Source of the DNA: Haemonchus contortus
Taxonomy: Eukaryota; Nematoda; Chromadorea; Rhabditida; Trichostrongylidae
Length of the DNA stretch: 64,000 nt
Reading direction: 5' to 3'
NCBI GenBank assembly: GCA_000469685.2
Contig: LS997563.1
Coordinates: 42,996,651-43,060,650, forward strand
The notes below the pieces were generated by a model. The model ran no database searches. It was not told the origin of the DNA and saw nothing but the letters and a program-made list of their open reading frames with translations. The position numbers were made by a program, and so were the translations under genes. Every line of letters starts with the position of its first letter. Within the stretch, counting starts at the first letter, position 1. Below, piece by piece: positions 62,502 through 64,000 of this stretch.

Positions 62502-64000
62502 GGTTCCCGGACCTGCACTGTGGGGGCATATATAAGCAGGTCCTTGCAAAAGTTTCGCAATAATGACCCTTGTCAACCGAAGCTGTCTGAGAGCTATCAT
62601 TTTTTACGAAATTCTGCGAGGCCAAAATCCATCGTTGGCTGTCGCAAATATCTGTTGTGCATTCAGAGAAGACATCACGTCTCAACCCACGGTACATCGT
62701 TGGTATCGACAAATTCGTTCGGGCAATATTTTGTTCGAAGGTCATCGTTGTACTGGACGTTCTCCTGCCTTGAATCATGGAACTTTGCGCACTGCTCTAA
62801 TGGAGAAGCCGAATGCTACTACTCGCGATTTGTCGGCGGCACACGGGTGCAGCCAGAAGACTATCGTCAACCTCTCCATAGCCCCGACTACGGAGATATA
62901 CTCTCAAAATGGGTGCCCCACGGTTTGAGCGACTCGGACAAAGCATCACGGGTCAGTGCGTAACCTTCTCTGCTTCTTCGTCAACATAGGAGAGACTTTC
63001 TCAGGGAGATCATTACTGAAGACGAGAGCTGGGTCTTTCATGCGAACCATAAGCAACATCGCCAATGGATGCCCAATGAGGAACCACCTCCAAGACAGCC
63101 GAGAAATGGACAACATCAGAGGAAGGTTTTGCTATGTTGTTGGTGGGATTCTCAAGTCATGCTCTATTTCGAATTACTGCCTGAGGGTACCACCGTAGCC
63201 GCCGAGATTCACGCTTTTCAGCTACGAATTGTGGCCGACGTCGTTTGAAGGAAGCGTCCGCAGCGAAGAAATGTTTGTCGTCTTCATGACAACGCTCGAC
63301 CGCATGTTGAGAAACTGTCTCGTCATTGCCGAATTTGAATGGGAAGTGATGCCCTATCCTCTTTATTCGCCAGATCTTGCTCCGACCGATTACCATATTT
63401 TTCTTGCTTCAAAACATTATCTTTGACACATTGACACAGAAAATTTGATGATCGCTCGGAACTCGAAACTGAGATTTCCAGCTTTCTCGAATCGCGGCCG
63501 CCACAGTTCTGGGCTTCAGGAATCGAAAAACTGGTGGATCGCTAGACATATGTTGTGGACCACTCTGGAGACTAGATCACTAATTGAGATTCTCTTTTAA
63601 TGAAAATAAGACTTTTTGAAATAAAGATGAAAAACCGATCGAAACCTCTTACTCAACCTGGGCATAGACGATGGCGAATGTCCCGTGTCTAACTCGTAGT
63701 ACCCGCCACCCCAGAGGGATTCCGAGCTCGGCGTAACCGCAATTTTGAAGGATTCCTTTCAGAAAGATGCTTGACAAAATTTAGTCATCTCTCCCAAAAA
63801 TACGGTTGTACAGTAAGCCTTGCATTTAAATTAGCATATATAAAAATATGCATAAATCAATAAGTGTTTGTAGACTTGTGAACTAGAAGTGAGAACCTAC
63901 AACTTTTCTAGAATCAACTGTCTATTCTCACCAAGCGTGCAAATGTCCCCTTTACATTCTTTATCACATTTAACATCCCCCTCGGGCGAATAATAATCGC
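55847..64000 (-). CDS. Copy 5 of the secreted ten-cysteine gene, apparently intact, 5' end off the window
   Basis: Exons: 1 (3' part only), 63932-64000; 2, 58769-58856; 3, 57319-57452; 4, 56039-56162; 5, 55847-55970. Visible exon 1 reads DYYSPEGDVKCDKECKGDIC and ends at donor GTGAGA. Exon 2 reads KDADTNRTVIADC and KEGPAVCH. Exon 3 reads NYGHIICACTTKDRCNDPTS. Exon 4 reads ENKTLQVVVVTRQVALVD, then LSEFEAFTNFSFKVNF. Exon 5 begins RYISIFFLIKNTSVLQYF and ends RAVLHLQ. No stop or frameshift is seen. Intron 1 is about 5 kb and contains a TA microsatellite, a Tc1-type MITE, a minisatellite and a decayed mariner. Inferred: a secreted protein with a three-finger-like domain and a C-terminal region of unknown function. 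Of copies 2-5 it is the only one without a visible lesion, but its first exon cannot be fully checked. Confidence 0.75.
56226..57165 (+). mobile_element. RTE fragment, unit 4 (best preserved)
   Basis: A 192-codon open frame runs from KQTKNTRLYA through ALTYASEAYSLRKRDEHVLI and KIRWGGHVMRHCADGWTTEL to LWCPLRKSM. The catalytic motif lies upstream in another frame. Lies in intron 3 of copy 5. Confidence 0.85.
57874..58393. mobile_element. Tc1/mariner-type MITE, family 2, unit 4
   Basis: 520 bp with the same ends; the right end has one substitution (CTACTA). TA flanks at 57872-57873 and 58394-58395. Lies in intron 2 of copy 5. Confidence 0.75.
59783..59812. repeat. TA microsatellite flanking a MITE
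   Basis: TA repeats left of the MITE at 59814; further TA-rich sequence at 60341-60380 on its right side. Confidence 0.85.
59814..60339. mobile_element. Tc1/mariner-type MITE, family 1, copy b
   Basis: Same 526-bp length and terminal repeats as 4403-4928 but in the opposite orientation. Inserted at a TA within a TA microsatellite; TA at 59812-59813 and 60340-60341. In intron 1 of copy 5. Confidence 0.82.
60375..60450. repeat. GC-palindrome module left of the minisatellite
   Basis: CCAGTCGGGCCGCCCAGCTA, then CGCCCGGCTACGCCGGGCGC, both able to form hairpins, between a TA microsatellite and the minisatellite. Confidence 0.55.
60740..62340. repeat. Minisatellite: about four 118-bp units then six 142-bp units
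   Basis: The motif GGGCGGAGTCCGG recurs at 61023, 61140, 61258, 61376 (period about 118) and at 61522, 61664, 61806, 61948, 62090, 62232 (period 142). Each unit carries CCGCCCCCTGTGGGCGG or a variant, an inverted repeat able to form a hairpin, and the element CAAATTTGAAC/CTCTAGGTC. Open frames through it on either strand are repeat artefacts. In intron 1 of copy 5. Confidence 0.9.
62419..62497. repeat. TA microsatellite between minisatellite and mariner
   Basis: About 38 TA repeats. The Tyr-Ile frame through it is an artefact. Confidence 0.95.
62520..63659 (+). mobile_element. Decayed mariner element, 5' end missing
   Basis: The plus strand reads REDITSQPTVHRWYRQIRSG and GTLRTALMEKPNATTRDL (helix-turn-helix part), then EDESWVFHANHKQHRQW, a DSQVMLYFELLPEG-like segment, LHDNARPHVEKLSRHC and YSPDLAPTDYHIF. 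Catalytic D, D and D are all present, but the frame is broken by stops and indels (for example 100 bases, not a multiple of three, between the second and third D codons). The 3' end reads ACTCAACCT. The expected matching 5' terminal repeat is absent, replaced by the TA microsatellite. It lies in intron 1 of copy 5. Confidence 0.8.

Larger units (their letters stand above)
51300..64000. repeat. Tandem duplication unit 4, continuing past the window
   Basis: Contains a shortened H (51.3-52.9 kb), A (52.9-54.6), a TTAA element, gene exons 5-2, and the 3' part of exon 1 at the right edge. Intron 1 is enlarged by a Tc1-type MITE, a minisatellite and a decayed mariner. Confidence 0.78.

Noticed and set aside
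62356..62778. 140-codon frame with Tyr-Ile repeats
   Set aside because: Reads through the TA microsatellite and the antisense of a mariner.

Overview
The window looks like an AT-rich, transposon-laden stretch of a nematode chromosome, most likely a strongylid and plausibly a hookworm. The signs are RTE-clade retrotransposon fragments of the type common in Ancylostoma and Necator, mariner and Tc1-type elements, TTTTCAG acceptors, start codons placed 3-8 bases downstream of an acceptor (as expected for spliced-leader trans-splicing), and very small introns among larger ones. There are no operons, rRNA genes, bacterial features or CRISPR arrays. The species is inferred, not demonstrated.

The main content is a tandem array of one minus-strand gene family. 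I rebuilt its structure by hand from splice sites, codon phase and agreement between copies. Exon 1 carries a signal peptide and five cysteines. Exon 2 carries two cysteines and ends in EGPAVCH or similar. Exon 3 carries CACSTKDRCND or a close variant. Exons 4 and 5 encode a C-terminal region I do not recognise. Exon phases 1, 2, 1, 2 join without conflict. The ten-cysteine N-terminal domain, ending in Cys-Asn, resembles a secreted three-finger (Ly6/uPAR or nematode ET-module) domain. Copy 1 (292-1063) runs off the left edge. Copies 2-5 lie in four large tandem units at about 16.5-27.2, 27.2-41.9, 41.9-51.3 and 51.3-64.0 kb. Copies 2-4 carry different lesions: a stop codon, a frameshift plus the same stop, and loss of exons 1-2. 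Copy 5 is open in all visible exons and runs off the right edge. A further conserved exon-like block with a poly(A) signal lies 3' of copies 2 and 4, with decayed versions 3' of copies 3 and 5.

The introns and flanks are a layered transposon record. Intron 3 carries a 3' RTE fragment (in copy 3 split by a 1.8-kb insertion with inverted tRNA-like arms). Intron 2 carries a Tc1-type MITE with TA duplications. Beyond exon 5 lies a TTAA-flanked terminal-inverted-repeat element; the one in unit 2 is itself interrupted by a mariner element flanked by TA. Unit 3 carries a Mutator-like MITE with a 9-bp target duplication. Intron 1 of copy 5 holds a 118/142-bp minisatellite and a decayed mariner.

Region 1-16.5 kb is outside the tandem units. 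It holds copy 1 and many copies of a tRNA-derived SINE, one TTAA element and one Tc1-type MITE, with long stretches in which I recognise nothing. The duplicated units make each insertion readable, because paralogous units often preserve the empty site.
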